DNA of 64,000 bases. It comes from Cristatella mucedo. Lineage: Eukaryota; Bryozoa; Phylactolaemata; Cristatellidae. A program made the translations under genes and the position numbers. Of this stretch, positions 43,901-47,863 are shown one piece after another. Each line of letters opens with the position of its first letter. The stretch's first letter is position 1. Where the stretch lies: the NCBI GenBank assembly GCA_009760855.2, contig WPIO01000001.1:14415501-14479500 (forward strand), read 5' to 3'. Below the pieces are notes generated by a model that was not told where the DNA came from, ran no database searches, and saw only the letters and a program-made list of their open reading frames with translations.

Positions 43901-44624
43901 CTTGAGAGTGCACTAAGCGAATACCATGCAATTTGGCAGATACGTTCTAAGCACAATTGCTTGTGATACGCAATCGCCTTTGAGTTGTCTTGTAGTAGGC
44001 TGCGGTAGACTGCAGGTAGACCACGGACTACTTATATGAAGAAGGAAGATTGACCCTCAATATACAATGATTGCTACCATGCACAATAGAGAATATATAC
44101 AAAACTAAAAAACAACATAAAATGTTAAATATGAAAGCTAAGCAAACCCATATACGTGGAGTCGAAAGAAGGTTCTCTGCTGTCTTAATTCTATTTATAG
44201 CATCACTACCCTGACCGGCCATCATACGTGACCATCATTCGGCCATGCACTGTACTTTGCAAATCTGTTACCTATTATTCGTTTGCTTCGCACCACCCTA
44301 GTTTTCTGGCCCATGCATGTCCATTACTAAACAAAAGAATCTGTAATTATGCAAATGTTCTATACTGTTAACATTTTTGCTGTGATAATGTGTGCCAGTG
44401 GTAATGCTAAAAAATATCGCATTTCTAGTGGGGAGTAAGTTTGCAACTGAACTTCAATGCACACGTGCTCAATGTTTTTCATTGTAGATACCGAGTTCCT
44501 TAAGACGTGGAATTTCATCTGGAAGACACTACTGATCACTTCAGTTAGCTGCATACCCCTGTATATTCTTAAGTTCTTGCAGCGCAAGTTTTCCCCTGCA
44601 ACATATGCTAAGTTGCAAACGTAG
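3033..44624 (+). CDS. ATP9: ATP9-class P4-type ATPase (putative phospholipid flippase), 23 exons
   Basis: Seen: 23 segments join in frame through GT-AG introns and follow the ATP9A/ATP9B/Neo1 order end to end. Exons: 3033-3182, 3521-3689, 8613-8726, 10405-10575, 11555-11701, 16152-16232, 16336-16485, 16828-16917, 17096-17166, 21512-21734, 23443-23637, 23803-23967, 24676-24768, 24875-24958, 26754-26924, 28318-28506, 31630-31774, 35888-36041, 36215-36346, 36445-36553, 37662-37719, 41956-42159, 44488-44624. Motifs: DGET (11636), DKTGTLT with the phosphorylated Asp at 21645, SPDE, KGAD (24709), TGD (28330), and GDGGND across the exon 17/18 junction. The model has about 1,060 codons; human ATP9A is 1,047 residues. 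Known for the family: the class works without a CDC50 subunit at the trans-Golgi and endosomes, affects phosphatidylethanolamine/phosphatidylserine asymmetry and supports recycling traffic. Odd: the start-codon exon is not identified, and the M4 gate reads PLSL instead of PISL. Paralogue (9A or 9B) cannot be decided; the Cys-rich N-terminus looks more like 9B. Confidence 0.96.
3521..3689 (+). CDS. ATP9: ATP9 exon 2 (P4-ATPase N domain)
   Basis: Encodes [14 protein letters not shown], then [21 protein letters not shown]. The second part matches the conserved YPRNVINNQKY...F block that opens P4-ATPases. The acceptor is a good TTTTGTTGCAG; the donor is ATG|GTAGGT. Confidence 0.88.
4354..4460 (-). 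repeat. LINE-A 3' end (antisense)
   Basis: (AAT)n, CACTTGATAAAGCGCCCTCA, GAACTTAATCTCTTTCTAGG, CGCTTTACATTTGCTGCAAA: a well-preserved terminus, in ATP9 intron 2. Confidence 0.85.
4497..4626 (+). repeat. SINE-2 copy
   Basis: tRNA-like head (AATGACCAAGGTCGTGGGCC, CAAGCCCCACGGCATATG), then a tail AGAGATTAAGTTCTCT followed by AGGGTGCTATACAAATGA. The tail is homologous to the LINE-A 3' end. Confidence 0.75.
4627..5845. other. ATP9 intron 2, no recognised gene
   Basis: A 92-codon minus frame (4948-4670) and a 95-codon plus frame (4930-5217) are open but unrecognised. The rest is AT-rich single-copy-looking sequence. Confidence 0.45.
5848..5905 (+). repeat. SINE-2/LINE-A tail fragment
   Basis: GAATTGCCTCGAAAGAGATT, TAACTGTCTTAGGGTGCTAT: a decayed copy of the shared 3' tail. 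Confidence 0.55.
6052..6124 (-). repeat. SINE-2/LINE-A tail fragment (antisense)
   Basis: TTTAGCGCCCTAAGAGAACT, TAATCTCTATTTAGGCACTC after an AT-rich (TAAT)n run. Confidence 0.65.
6452..8245 (-). mobile_element. LINE-A, long old copy including the RT domain
   Basis: From an (ATA)n tail at 6452 the minus strand runs through the 3' UTR (GTCAGCACGCATAACATGGT), the C-terminal domain ([20 protein letters not shown]) and into the RT ([30 protein letters not shown], 7833-8027). Frame is broken many times. A SINE-1 copy is inserted at 7283-7466. Entirely inside ATP9 intron 2. Confidence 0.85.
7283..7466 (-). repeat. SINE-1, best full-length copy
   Basis: Reading the minus strand: GAGCCCTAATGGCTCACTAG, GTAAGGCGGTTGCTTTTCAC (A box), palindrome GACCTCGGCCCCGAGGTC, B box GGGTTCGAATCC, the body GGCGATCCTTTATCGCCACT, and 3' end GAGGCTGTTAAATGAGCTAG plus a (TTTA)n tail. 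The head resembles a tRNA-Glu with TTC in the anticodon position. Confidence 0.9.
8283..8410 (+). repeat. SINE-2 copy
   Basis: A box CAGTGGTTAAGGTGCTCGGC, B-box-like CTCAAGCTCGAGCCTCG, tail TAGAGATTAAGTTCTCTAAG. It ends about 200 bp before ATP9 exon 3. Confidence 0.8.
8613..8726 (+). CDS. ATP9: ATP9 exon 3 (transmembrane segment 1)
   Basis: Exactly 38 codons. [19 protein letters not shown] is M1, followed by [15 protein letters not shown]. The intron before it is 4.9 kb and filled with LINE/SINE copies. Confidence 0.95.
8727..10404. other. ATP9 intron 3, no recognised element
   Basis: 1.7 kb without a clear repeat or gene. It may be single-copy intron DNA. Confidence 0.5.
10405..10575 (+). 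CDS. ATP9: ATP9 exon 4 (M2 and start of actuator domain)
   Basis: 57 codons, phase 0 at both ends. [16 protein letters not shown] is M2 and its cytosolic exit; [11 protein letters not shown] starts the actuator domain (VGDxIxVxK motif). Confidence 0.95.
10667..10715 (-). repeat. SINE-2/LINE-A tail fragment (antisense)
   Basis: TTCATTTGTTTAGTGCTCCA, AGAAGACTAAATCTATGGCA resembles the tail but is badly decayed. Confidence 0.45.
10890..10988 (+). repeat. LINE-A 3' end
   Basis: CTGTAAAGTGACTAGAAAGA, GATTCAGTTCTCCAAGTGTG and a (TTA)n tail. It abuts an antisense LINE-A body at 10989. Confidence 0.7.
10989..11430 (-). mobile_element. LINE-A body fragment (antisense), with internal duplication
   Basis: AAGGTGGGATGTCACGAGTT, CATGGACCAACTTAGCTGTG, TATCCTTATCTAAGCATGCC match the LINE-A body around 48530-48600. 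A 24-bp block containing CATTTGAGATTTAACAC is directly duplicated (about 11121-11147 and 11163-11189). In ATP9 intron 4. Confidence 0.75.
11555..11701 (+). CDS. ATP9: ATP9 exon 5 (actuator domain, DGET)
   Basis: 49 codons. [18 protein letters not shown] precedes [14 protein letters not shown]. The DGET at 11636-11647 is the P4-ATPase dephosphorylation motif (TGES in other P-type pumps). Confidence 0.96.
12180..12284 (-). mobile_element. LINE-A body, left part of a split copy
   Basis: AAGTGAGTAACAAACCCTCA, GGGAGCCAGTGCAGATCGGC, AAGAAGTTGTG is antisense LINE-A. The same copy resumes at 12758 with TGTGGCAAATTCAACGCTCA, so 12285-12757 is an insertion. Confidence 0.75.
12285..12757 (+). mobile_element. 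LINE-A 3' part nested in an antisense LINE-A
   Basis: Begins at GCTCCAGCCTATCTATCAGA, runs through CCAAAGCCTAGAACTCACTT, CACGACATCCCCTGACTTGA, the 3' UTR and tail hairpin, and ends in (TTA)n. In ATP9 intron 5. Confidence 0.82.
12758..13540 (-). mobile_element. LINE-A body, right part of the split copy
   Basis: CGCTCACGACAGGCAAGCAT, CGGGATGTCACAAATGAATG, ATCGGCAAGAGGGAGAGTTT, GGACTTGGTGAACACCA: the antisense LINE-A body continuing into the RT region. Confidence 0.78.
13806..13905 (-). repeat. SINE-2 (antisense)
   Basis: TTACATAGCGCCCCAAGAGA, ACCTAATCTTAATCCAGGCA, TGGGCTTGAGCCCACGACCT: tail first, then the B box, on the minus strand. Confidence 0.75.
13933..14004. repeat. (CA)n microsatellite, interrupted
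   Basis: About 70 bp of CA dinucleotides with scattered GA interruptions. Confidence 0.95.
14005..14980. other. ATP9 intron 5, nothing recognised
   Basis: No repeat family or coding signal seen in about 1 kb. Confidence 0.5.
14985..15060 (+). repeat. LINE-A 3' end
   Basis: CAGCAAATGTAAAGTGCCTA, GAAAGAGATTGAGTTCTCTG, AGGGTGGTATATCAAATGTG, then (TTA)n. Confidence 0.8.
15140..15283 (+). repeat. SINE-1 copy
   Basis: TAGCTCGTGGGTTCGGGTTC (B box region), GGCGATTCTTTATTGCCTGC, AAGCTCTTCTGCCGTTATGC, GGTTGTTTAATCAGCT. Confidence 0.75.
15440..15700 (-). mobile_element. LINE-B 3' end
   Basis: Block with TAACTCCACTAAGCCATAAA, AACAGCCTAAGTGGCTTTCG, GTACGCATTCGGTAGCCAAC, GAGAAAGTGGGAAGCATAGC. The same block recurs at 17555, 28668, 30085 (reversed), 49905 and 55655. 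Orientation is inferred from the 55655 copy, whose minus strand encodes a LINE-like C-terminal domain. Confidence 0.75.
16152..16232 (+). CDS. ATP9: ATP9 exon 6
   Basis: 27 codons: [14 protein letters not shown], then [12 protein letters not shown], which matches the family's P.DIHNFVGTFTR block in the actuator domain. Only a 103-bp intron separates it from exon 7. Confidence 0.93.
16336..16485 (+). CDS. ATP9: ATP9 exon 7 (actuator domain, C-terminal part)
   Basis: 50 codons. Contains [20 protein letters not shown] and [18 protein letters not shown], the last strands of the actuator domain before M3. Confidence 0.96.
16828..16917 (+). CDS. ATP9: ATP9 exon 8 (M3)
   Basis: 30 codons. [16 protein letters not shown] leads into the hydrophobic [14 protein letters not shown], which is M3. 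Phase 0 at both ends. Confidence 0.93.
17096..17166 (+). CDS. ATP9: ATP9 exon 9 (M4 start, PLSL gate)
   Basis: 23 codons plus two bases: [17 protein letters not shown]. The Ser codon of the gate motif is split across intron 9. Joined to exon 10 the motif reads IPLSLRVN, where human ATP9A has PISL. A LINE-A copy starts about 60 bp after the donor. Confidence 0.92.
17225..17536 (+). mobile_element. LINE-A 3' end, young copy
   Basis: Begins CAGAACATCCCCTGACCTGA, passes the tail hairpin and ends in (TTA)n. Nearly identical over its length to 27662-27987. In ATP9 intron 9, about 60 bp after the exon 9 donor. Confidence 0.92.
17555..18420 (-). mobile_element. LINE-B fragment
   Basis: CTCAAAGCCGAAGTGGCTTT, AAGCCAACAAACTTCATCTC, AGCATAGCTGAGTCAGGAGA, then CTTTTAGAGGACCCCGTGGG and GATCTTTAGCCAGCCACTGT. 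The later part matches the LINE-B copies at 29050 and 56000. Boundaries approximate. Confidence 0.65.
18421..19944. other. ATP9 intron 9, nothing recognised
   Basis: Two overlapping minus-strand frames (113 and 103 codons, 18426-18828) are open but share no motif that I know. Otherwise featureless. Confidence 0.45.
19945..20370 (-). mobile_element. LINE-A, left part of a split old copy
   Basis: (AAT)n, GAGAGCTAAATCTTTTTCTA, GCCGTCAGTCGGAAGTGAGT, TTGAGAGAATTTGAGGTTAG, ATAGGTAGGCCGGAGCAAGA. Continues at 20497. Confidence 0.72.
20371..20496 (+). mobile_element. LINE-A 3' end nested in an antisense LINE-A
   Basis: GCATGTTGACACCGTGTATG, TATAAAGTGCGTAGCAAGAG, ATTAAGCTCTCTGAGGTGCT, (TTA)n. Confidence 0.75.
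20497..20640 (-). mobile_element. LINE-A, right part of the split old copy
   Basis: CAGTGAGTGACAGAACATTG, AAGTCGATTTAGCTGCTTGA, GATTGCAGGTCAGTTAGTAG match the LINE-A body around 48345-48415. Confidence 0.7.
21110..21272 (+). repeat. SINE-1 copy
   Basis: AGTAGGTAAGGCGGTTGGTT (A box), CACGACCTCGGCCCCGAGAT, GATTCGAATCGTGGACGATC (B box) and 3' end GAGGCTGTTAAATCAGCTAG. Confidence 0.87.
21512..21734 (+). CDS. ATP9: ATP9 exon 10 (catalytic DKTGTLT)
   Basis: Starts with the remainder of the gate ([10 protein letters not shown]), then [17 protein letters not shown] and [20 protein letters not shown]. The phosphorylated Asp codon is at 21645-21647. Ends TAETMDE|GTATGT. Confidence 0.97.
21776..21966 (+). 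mobile_element. LINE-A 3' end, young copy
   Basis: CCACTAACCACATTTGCATG to the (TTA)n tail; nearly identical to the end of the 17225 copy. It starts only about 40 bp after the ATP9 exon 10 donor. Confidence 0.9.
22640..23090 (+). repeat. Repeat-D, copy 1 (unidentified family)
   Basis: TTGGTTCGACGATCGAATAT, TTTCAAAAGATAAATGTGCT, AGAAATGGGATTGGAAGTTT and the downstream block match 25263-25720 in reverse complement. In ATP9 intron 10. No coding potential or terminal structure recognised. Confidence 0.7.
23443..23637 (+). CDS. ATP9: ATP9 exon 11 (nucleotide-binding domain)
   Basis: 65 codons including [18 protein letters not shown] and YQASSPDE. Clearly more GC-rich than the neighbouring exons. 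The donor GAG|GTGATT is weak but gives the exact join SPDE|VALVRW. Confidence 0.93.
23803..23967 (+). CDS. ATP9: ATP9 exon 12 (nucleotide-binding domain)
   Basis: 55 codons. [18 protein letters not shown], then [20 protein letters not shown] with the FPFTSE.KRM block of the ATP-binding domain. Confidence 0.95.
24676..24768 (+). CDS. ATP9: ATP9 exon 13 (KGAD motif)
   Basis: 31 codons. [20 protein letters not shown] carries the KGAD lysine that contacts ATP; it ends NDWLEEE. Confidence 0.95.
24875..24958 (+). CDS. ATP9: ATP9 exon 14
   Basis: 28 codons: [20 protein letters not shown], ending EDQYSEFQ. Matches the EGLR.L..A.K block. The preceding intron is only 106 bp. Confidence 0.94.
25263..25720 (-). 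repeat. Repeat-D, copy 2 (inverted)
   Basis: In reverse complement it reads GGTTCAACAATCGAATAATT, CATTCAAAAGAAAACATTTT, AGAAATGGGAGCTGAAGTTT, aligning with copy 1 for about 400 bp with indels. In ATP9 intron 14. Confidence 0.7.
25721..26753. other. ATP9 intron 14 remainder, nothing recognised
   Basis: A 91-codon plus frame (26138-26413: [20 protein letters not shown]) is open but unsupported. Confidence 0.45.
26754..26924 (+). CDS. ATP9: ATP9 exon 15
   Basis: 57 codons. [18 protein letters not shown] and [11 protein letters not shown] form the LLG.T..EDKLQ.V..T...L..AGIK block that leads to the TGD motif. Confidence 0.96.
27385..27988 (+). mobile_element. LINE-A 3' part, young copy
   Basis: Starts near CACATTACTCCACTTCTCGC; a plus frame encodes [38 protein letters not shown]; then the 3' UTR, hairpin and (TTA)n. 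Nearly identical to the nested copy in the hAT. In ATP9 intron 15. Confidence 0.93.
28318..28506 (+). CDS. ATP9: ATP9 exon 16 (TGD motif)
   Basis: 63 codons. [39 protein letters not shown] and GDSLE. TGD is at 28330-28338. Phase 0 at both ends. Confidence 0.96.
28668..29175 (-). mobile_element. LINE-B fragment
   Basis: GAGAAAGTAAGAAGCAAAGC, CATAGAAGTAGCAGCCCATA, TCTGTTCCCAACCGTCCCTA, TTGGATGGCCTGAGGGCATG, AGAAGGCTGAAACTGGAG parallel the copy at 55760-56060. In ATP9 intron 16. Confidence 0.75.
29185..29330 (-). repeat. SINE-1, deleted between the boxes
   Basis: AAATACTAGCTGATTTAAAA, GCCTTTACGGCTATCACCAC, GGATCGCCCACCGCAGAATT, then directly CGAGCAACCGCCCTACCCAG: the palindrome and part of the head are lost. 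Confidence 0.85.
29331..29734. other. Short direct repeat in intron 16
   Basis: TGTGAGCAGTCGCACA and TGTGAGCAGATGTGTG variants are repeated about four times between 29520 and 29600. The rest is unassigned. Confidence 0.5.
29735..29915 (+). repeat. SINE-1 copy
   Basis: GGGTCACTAGGTTAGATGGT, TGCTTTTCACGACCTCAGCC, GGGTACGAATCCTGCGGTTG, TTTAAGGCTCTTCTGTCCCT, GTTGTTAAATCAGCATATTT. Confidence 0.86.
30085..30330 (+). mobile_element. LINE-B 3' end
   Basis: Reverse of the 15440 block: TCCAACTGCCGACTATGGCA, CTCTGCTATGCTTCCCACTT, CGAATGCGTACCGAAAGCCG, CTTTATGACTTTGTGGAGTT. Confidence 0.75.
30380..30985 (-). mobile_element. LINE RT fragment, probably LINE-B lineage
   Basis: The minus strand encodes [20 protein letters not shown], then [13 protein letters not shown], matching the VPQGSVLGPLLF.LYTAPL...HG...H.YADD catalytic region; upstream DNA gives [10 protein letters not shown] (RT motif A) in another frame. 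This lineage is distinct from LINE-A. A 22-bp block GCGACTTTGCCGACAAACGA is tandemly duplicated at 30509-30557. In ATP9 intron 16. Confidence 0.75.
31630..31774 (+). CDS. ATP9: ATP9 exon 17
   Basis: 48 codons plus one base: [20 protein letters not shown], then [15 protein letters not shown]. The final G begins the GDGGND glycine codon completed in exon 18, 4.1 kb downstream. Confidence 0.95.
32703..33400 (-). other. Unassigned long open frame in ATP9 intron 17
   Basis: A 225-codon frame on the minus strand (33391-32714) opposes a 127-codon plus-strand frame (32703-33086). I do not recognise either. The minus-strand product has [20 protein letters not shown] and a hydrophobic [17 protein letters not shown]. 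It sits 1 kb upstream of the hAT relic and could be part of another old element. No start context, splice or domain evidence supports a gene. Confidence 0.3.
33400..34440. other. Intron 17 DNA with possible coding relic
   Basis: A plus-strand stretch near 33710-33830 reads [20 protein letters not shown], then [14 protein letters not shown], and further pieces ([18 protein letters not shown] near 34245) look protein-like but are split by stops. Probably the N-terminal remains of the hAT relic or of a second element. Not assignable by eye. Confidence 0.3.
34440..35425 (+). pseudogene. hAT-type transposase relic (ZMYM1/DUF4371-like)
   Basis: Pieces in at least two frames with stops. 34444 onward: [35 protein letters not shown], then [20 protein letters not shown]. 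34749-35048: [55 protein letters not shown]. 35277-35420: [32 protein letters not shown]. The order CEKHDI-like, FD.F.L-DFQL-like, LA.KFYP.DF-like, LND.L.TYIEK-like is that of animal ZMYM1/TTF-type hAT transposases. Lies in ATP9 intron 17. Ends not found. Confidence 0.72.
35888..36041 (+). CDS. ATP9: ATP9 exon 18 (GDGGND hinge)
   Basis: [20 protein letters not shown], then [20 protein letters not shown] and [10 protein letters not shown]. This is the magnesium-binding hinge of the P domain followed by the approach to M5. Confidence 0.96.
36215..36346 (+). CDS. ATP9: ATP9 exon 19 (M5-M6 region)
   Basis: [16 protein letters not shown] leads into the hydrophobic [15 protein letters not shown]. 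The Ser codon is split from exon 18 and the Gly codon is split to exon 20. Confidence 0.95.
36445..36553 (+). CDS. ATP9: ATP9 exon 20
   Basis: [20 protein letters not shown], then PELYKALTK. Matches the [15 protein letters not shown] block. The intron before it is only 98 bp. Confidence 0.94.
36554..37661. other. ATP9 intron 20, nothing recognised
   Basis: About 1.1 kb without a recognised repeat or coding signal. Confidence 0.5.
37662..37719 (+). CDS. ATP9: ATP9 exon 21 (short membrane exon)
   Basis: 19 codons plus one base: [19 protein letters not shown]. Corresponds to the family's G.PLSYKTF..WVLISIYQG. The intron after it holds the MULE element. Confidence 0.92.
37720..38800. other. ATP9 intron 21 before the MULE, nothing recognised
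   Basis: A 69-codon minus frame (38394-38185) is the only open stretch. No family recognised. Confidence 0.45.
39096..40740 (+). pseudogene. FLYWCH/MULE transposase, decayed
   Basis: Open from 39096 to a TAA at 39702. FLYWCH-like block: [19 protein letters not shown], then EHCHEGN. Next, [39 protein letters not shown] and [13 protein letters not shown] (MULE entry). After the TAA the same frame goes on with [17 protein letters not shown] and [19 protein letters not shown], then is lost to frameshifts around 39900-40100. A SINE-1 copy (40285-40455) interrupts it. The C-terminal block [16 protein letters not shown] resumes at about 40456. Function lost; sequence type is the animal FLYWCH-MULE (Phantom-like) lineage. 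Confidence 0.88.
40285..40455 (+). repeat. SINE-1 inserted in the MULE
   Basis: TAGGTAAGGCGGTTGCTTTC, ACGACCTCGGTCGCGAGGTC, GTGGGTTCGATTCCTGCAGT, GAGGCTGTTTAATCAGCTCG, then a TTTATTTATTT tail. It interrupts the MULE transposase remnant, so it is the younger insertion. Confidence 0.9.
40914..41155. repeat. Tandem repeats in the MULE right terminus
   Basis: Blocks ATAGATCAATTGTCGTATAG, GCCGGTTGGTACAGGCCAAT, CAGTAGTCGTAGGTACAATA, GTCGCAGACCAGATGGTATA recur two to three times with a unit of roughly 100 bp. The left terminus (38825-38910) has a single inverted version. Confidence 0.9.
41956..42159 (+). CDS. ATP9: ATP9 exon 22 (late membrane segments)
   Basis: [20 protein letters not shown], then [20 protein letters not shown] and hydrophobic [14 protein letters not shown]. 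The Asp codon after KNLF is split to exon 23. Confidence 0.95.
42160..44487. other. ATP9 intron 22, nothing recognised
   Basis: 2.3 kb with no repeat family found. It separates the last two coding exons. Confidence 0.5.
44488..44624 (+). CDS. ATP9: ATP9 exon 23 (last helix, stop codon)
   Basis: [36 protein letters not shown], then TYAKLQT and stop TAG at 44622. Matches the family C-terminus [20 protein letters not shown]. Found only from the splice phase of exon 22; the longest open frame here runs on the other strand. Confidence 0.93.
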
Positions 44625-45361
44625 CATATTCTGCCGTCTTCGTTCTCCACAGGATGGTGCTTCTCAAGAATAATTCACGTTTTATTCCCTAGTGTCGCCA
44701 GGGAACACACGTGGATACACCCTTTTGCATAATATATCTCATGTGATTTTCATAAAACTGCCTCCATCTTATCTGGTGACCACAGCACTTCTGCCTGTGC
44801 ATGAAAGGTGTGCTACACTTTGCTGCAATTTAGAATTCTTTATTTGAATATAGATATAATCATACGGCAGAGTTATTTTGTAGGGGTTCAAAAGTGTTTG
44901 AGAGAGCATGTCTGTGTGTGTGTGTGCATGTCAGGAGCCATGGTTGCCACATGCCTACTAAAGAACAAACAAAAGAATGCAACATATTTTGAGGTTGAGG
45001 TCCAAGCAGAGCCATTTTTTCTAAGGTTCAAGCAGAGCAATTTTTAGATTTAGTGACATCGTTGACTAAAAGCTCACTGTATGGGCTTTTAGTCAATGAT
45101 GTCATTAAATCACTCCAAGACACCGGCTGGAGCAAGTAATGTATTCACGCTGCCCCTCAGTTATTGCCGTGAATTTTCGAGGCCAGAACTGGGATATGTC
45201 AACTGGCTCATGCCTAGTGGCTCACCGACTAGCCCGGCCACTTGCTCTGAAAATAAGGATAGTGCGAGAGTCTTCTGGATAGGCGTATCGAATATTACAC
45301 TAGGTAACAGATTTCTATTTTTAGTCTTCAGTTACAAAGCATGTTTCCCTGATCCGTTATG
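44625..45361 (+). other. ATP9 3' flank
   Basis: Expected 3' UTR and intergenic DNA. Contains a (GT)8-like run (44911-44928), a duplicated CAAGCAGAGC word, and the hairpin at 45047-45111. No clean AATAAA is seen before the hAT; the first AATAAA words lie inside the hAT at about 45487-45515. Confidence 0.5.
45047..45111 (+). repeat. 27-bp inverted repeat with 11-nt loop
   Basis: Arm 1 (45047-45073) starts GATTTAGTGACATCGTTGAC; arm 2 (45085-45111) is its reverse complement except for two positions. In plus-strand RNA both differences are G-U pairs, so all 27 positions pair. Confidence 0.9.
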
Positions 45362-45766
45362 CCTTAAATCAGGGGTGTCCAACCTTTTTGCGTTGGGGGG
45401 GCCACATTTCAAAAATTTAAAAGGTCCGGGGGCCACATGTAAATTGGCGTAGTTGATCGCATCAGAAAATAAGATCGTAATTTAGTATGACTATTACTGT
45501 TATACGTAATAAATAAACCGCAATACAATAGTATTTTTAGCATAATAATAATTAAATATAATAAATAATAAAAATTTGATCATGTGTCCTGGAAAATTAT
45601 TCGATAGATATTATGGGCAATCTTTTACTTTTGGATTTTTATTTTAATAACATGAAGACAGAAACTTATAAAACATACAAAATTACATGACAAGGACTCA
45701 CATAATATTAATGTCTTCGGATTAATTAAATGCCACAGGTATTCAATGTCTTCTGCACTGCAGGCA

Positions 45767-47497
45767 TTAATGAGATATTTGGCATTGCTTCTGTTTGTAT
45801 AAAAAGTCGACATCTGCTGCAACAGTGGATGTGGTAATTCTAAGGATTCCTGATAAATGTTCATCTGTGAGAACGGATCGAGTCTTTGTTTTCACATTTT
45901 TCAGTCTGGAAAAAAGCTGTTCACAGCAATATGTGCTGCCAAAAAGTGCAATATACCTGCGAGCATGTTTGGCTAGGTTAGGAAAAGACTCTGATGAAAC
46001 ATACTGCTTGTAAAAGGTAACAAGGTCATGCTGATCGTAAGCAGTTTTTAAATCGCTGTCATTATGAATGTCGATTAGTTTGAGTTGAAATTCATCAGGT
46101 GCATCAGAGGGATCGATATTAAATGGATTACTAATCATGTTCATGTCATCCGCATGTTGTTGGAAATCCGGAAACCTCTCTTTGAATTCATCAACAAGTT
46201 TGCTAACAAGAGTGGAGTACTTCATATGAGCCAGCGTTTCAGGCGATCTTGTTGCTAGTGTTGTGAAATGTAACAGTTTCTTCTGATCTAAGTGTTTCCG
46301 GAAAAGTTTCAGCTTTTGCACACACGCGACAACACACTCATACATTTTATGGACCAGTTGATCCTTACCTTGGAGTTTGAAATTAAGATTTGCAAGATGT
46401 TTGGCCATGTCTACCAAAAAAGCCAAGTAATTCAACCACTGCTGGTCATCGAGGAAGCCAACATCTTTTCCCTTTTCTGTCATAAATGTTTTTATTTCGT
46501 CCCGAAGTGACCAAAACCTGGCTAACGTGTTTGCCATACTTAGCCAACGGACTTGGCAGAAATAAATAACATCACGATGATCTCATCCCAACTCTTCAAG
46601 GAAAGCCTGAAATTGTCTGTGGTTTAGCGAACGAGACCTTATCACATTGACTGCTGAAACTACATTGTCGATTGCATGTTGCATGCTCAAGACCTTTGCA
46701 CATAGCTGCTCTTGGTGGGTGATGCAGTGATGACTGACAATTTTGTGAGGTACTAATTTTACCATTAAAGATACAAATCCATTGTGTCTACCTGTCATTG
46801 AAGGGGCTCCGTCTGTGGTTAAACCAATCAATTTAGTTTCAGGAAGATTAAATTTTGTGAGAACCCTCGTGACCTGATCCAAAATATCCCTCCCCGTTGT
46901 AGTGCCTTTCAGTGAACATATATCCAACAGTTCTTCGATAATGACAAACTTTCCTGTTACTCCGAGTACAAACACCGACAGTTGAGCCGTATCGCTATTG
47001 TCCGTGCTTTCGTCGAGCGCAAGAGAATAAAATTCGCATTCAGCAAGTCTCTTAGTGAGACTTTCTTTTGTGTTGGATGCGAGCTCGTCAACTCCTCTCG
47101 CAACCGTTTGATGAGAAAGACTGACTTTCTCTACTTCTGACTTCTTTTCTGGACAGACCACACCAGTAAACAGCCTGAGGCATTCGTTAACAAATTCACC
47201 ATCGGAAAATGCTTTCCCCCGCTTAGCTATAGCTTCAGCTATTACAAAACTTACTCTGGTTGAAGCCTCAGACTTGTTGCTGACTGCTGTAAACAATGAC
47301 TGCTGTCCGATGACGCTCTGTTTCAACGAGTTCACGCGATCAATTCGAAGTTGACCAGTCAGGCTGTTGTACCTGTCGCAATGCTTTGTTGAAAAATGTC
47401 GCTTAACATTGTACTCCTTTGCAACGGCAATTGTTTCTTGGCATATTAGGCACATTATCTTACCGAAGCGTTCCATTACAAAATAGTTACAGTCCAA
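45767..47497 (-). pseudogene. hAT transposase (GTF2IRD2/ZBED-like) broken by one TGA
   Basis: 577 codons in one frame, with a single stop TGA at 46583-46585. N-terminal BED-like finger: CLICQE then HFSTKH (about 47390-47450). Catalytic region: ALDESTDNSDTAQLSVFV, LTTDGAPSMTGRHNG and HCITHQEQL. C-terminal hATC dimerisation block: YCCEQLFSRLKNVKTKTRS. This set of motifs is shared with GTF2IRD2, FAM200 and ZBED-type domesticated hATs. After the TGA the same frame continues with DHRDVIYFCQVRWLS, so nothing else is lost. Either a recently dead copy, a sequencing error, or a copy read through; nothing supports selenocysteine use. Confidence 0.92.
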
Positions 47498-47824
47498 GAT
47501 GCTTTGAAAAGTCTTCCTTCTGCTTCAATTTTTCGTTTTTTGATAGTATTCACATTCGCCGCTATTTTTCTCTGTGAAATAAAAAACAGATCAGTTACAA
47601 ATTGATTAATTTATATTTTATCACAGCAATATCTTAGTATTAGTAAGTAAGTTGAGCAATACGCGTTTTTTGAAAACGTACCTGACTGATTCCAGTTCGT
47701 GCAGCAGCAGCTGAGAAACGGCTCTTTGTTTCTATCCATAGTGTGAAACAGTTAATTCCGCTTGCGGAAGCGTTATAAATGTGATCGTAATGGCGCCGCT
47801 GTAGCACAAATATATTACCCCGTC

Positions 47825-47825
<1 letters not shown>

Positions 47826-47863
<38 letters not shown>

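Noticed and set aside
44360-44650. Minus-strand ORF of 96 codons
   Set aside because: It overlaps the last ATP9 exon on the other strand; the plus-strand reading matches the family C-terminus and splice phase.
46583-46585. Selenocysteine or programmed readthrough at the hAT TGA
   Set aside because: No SECIS-like structure or conserved readthrough context was seen, and the residue is not a known redox site. An ordinary inactivating mutation or sequencing error is simpler.
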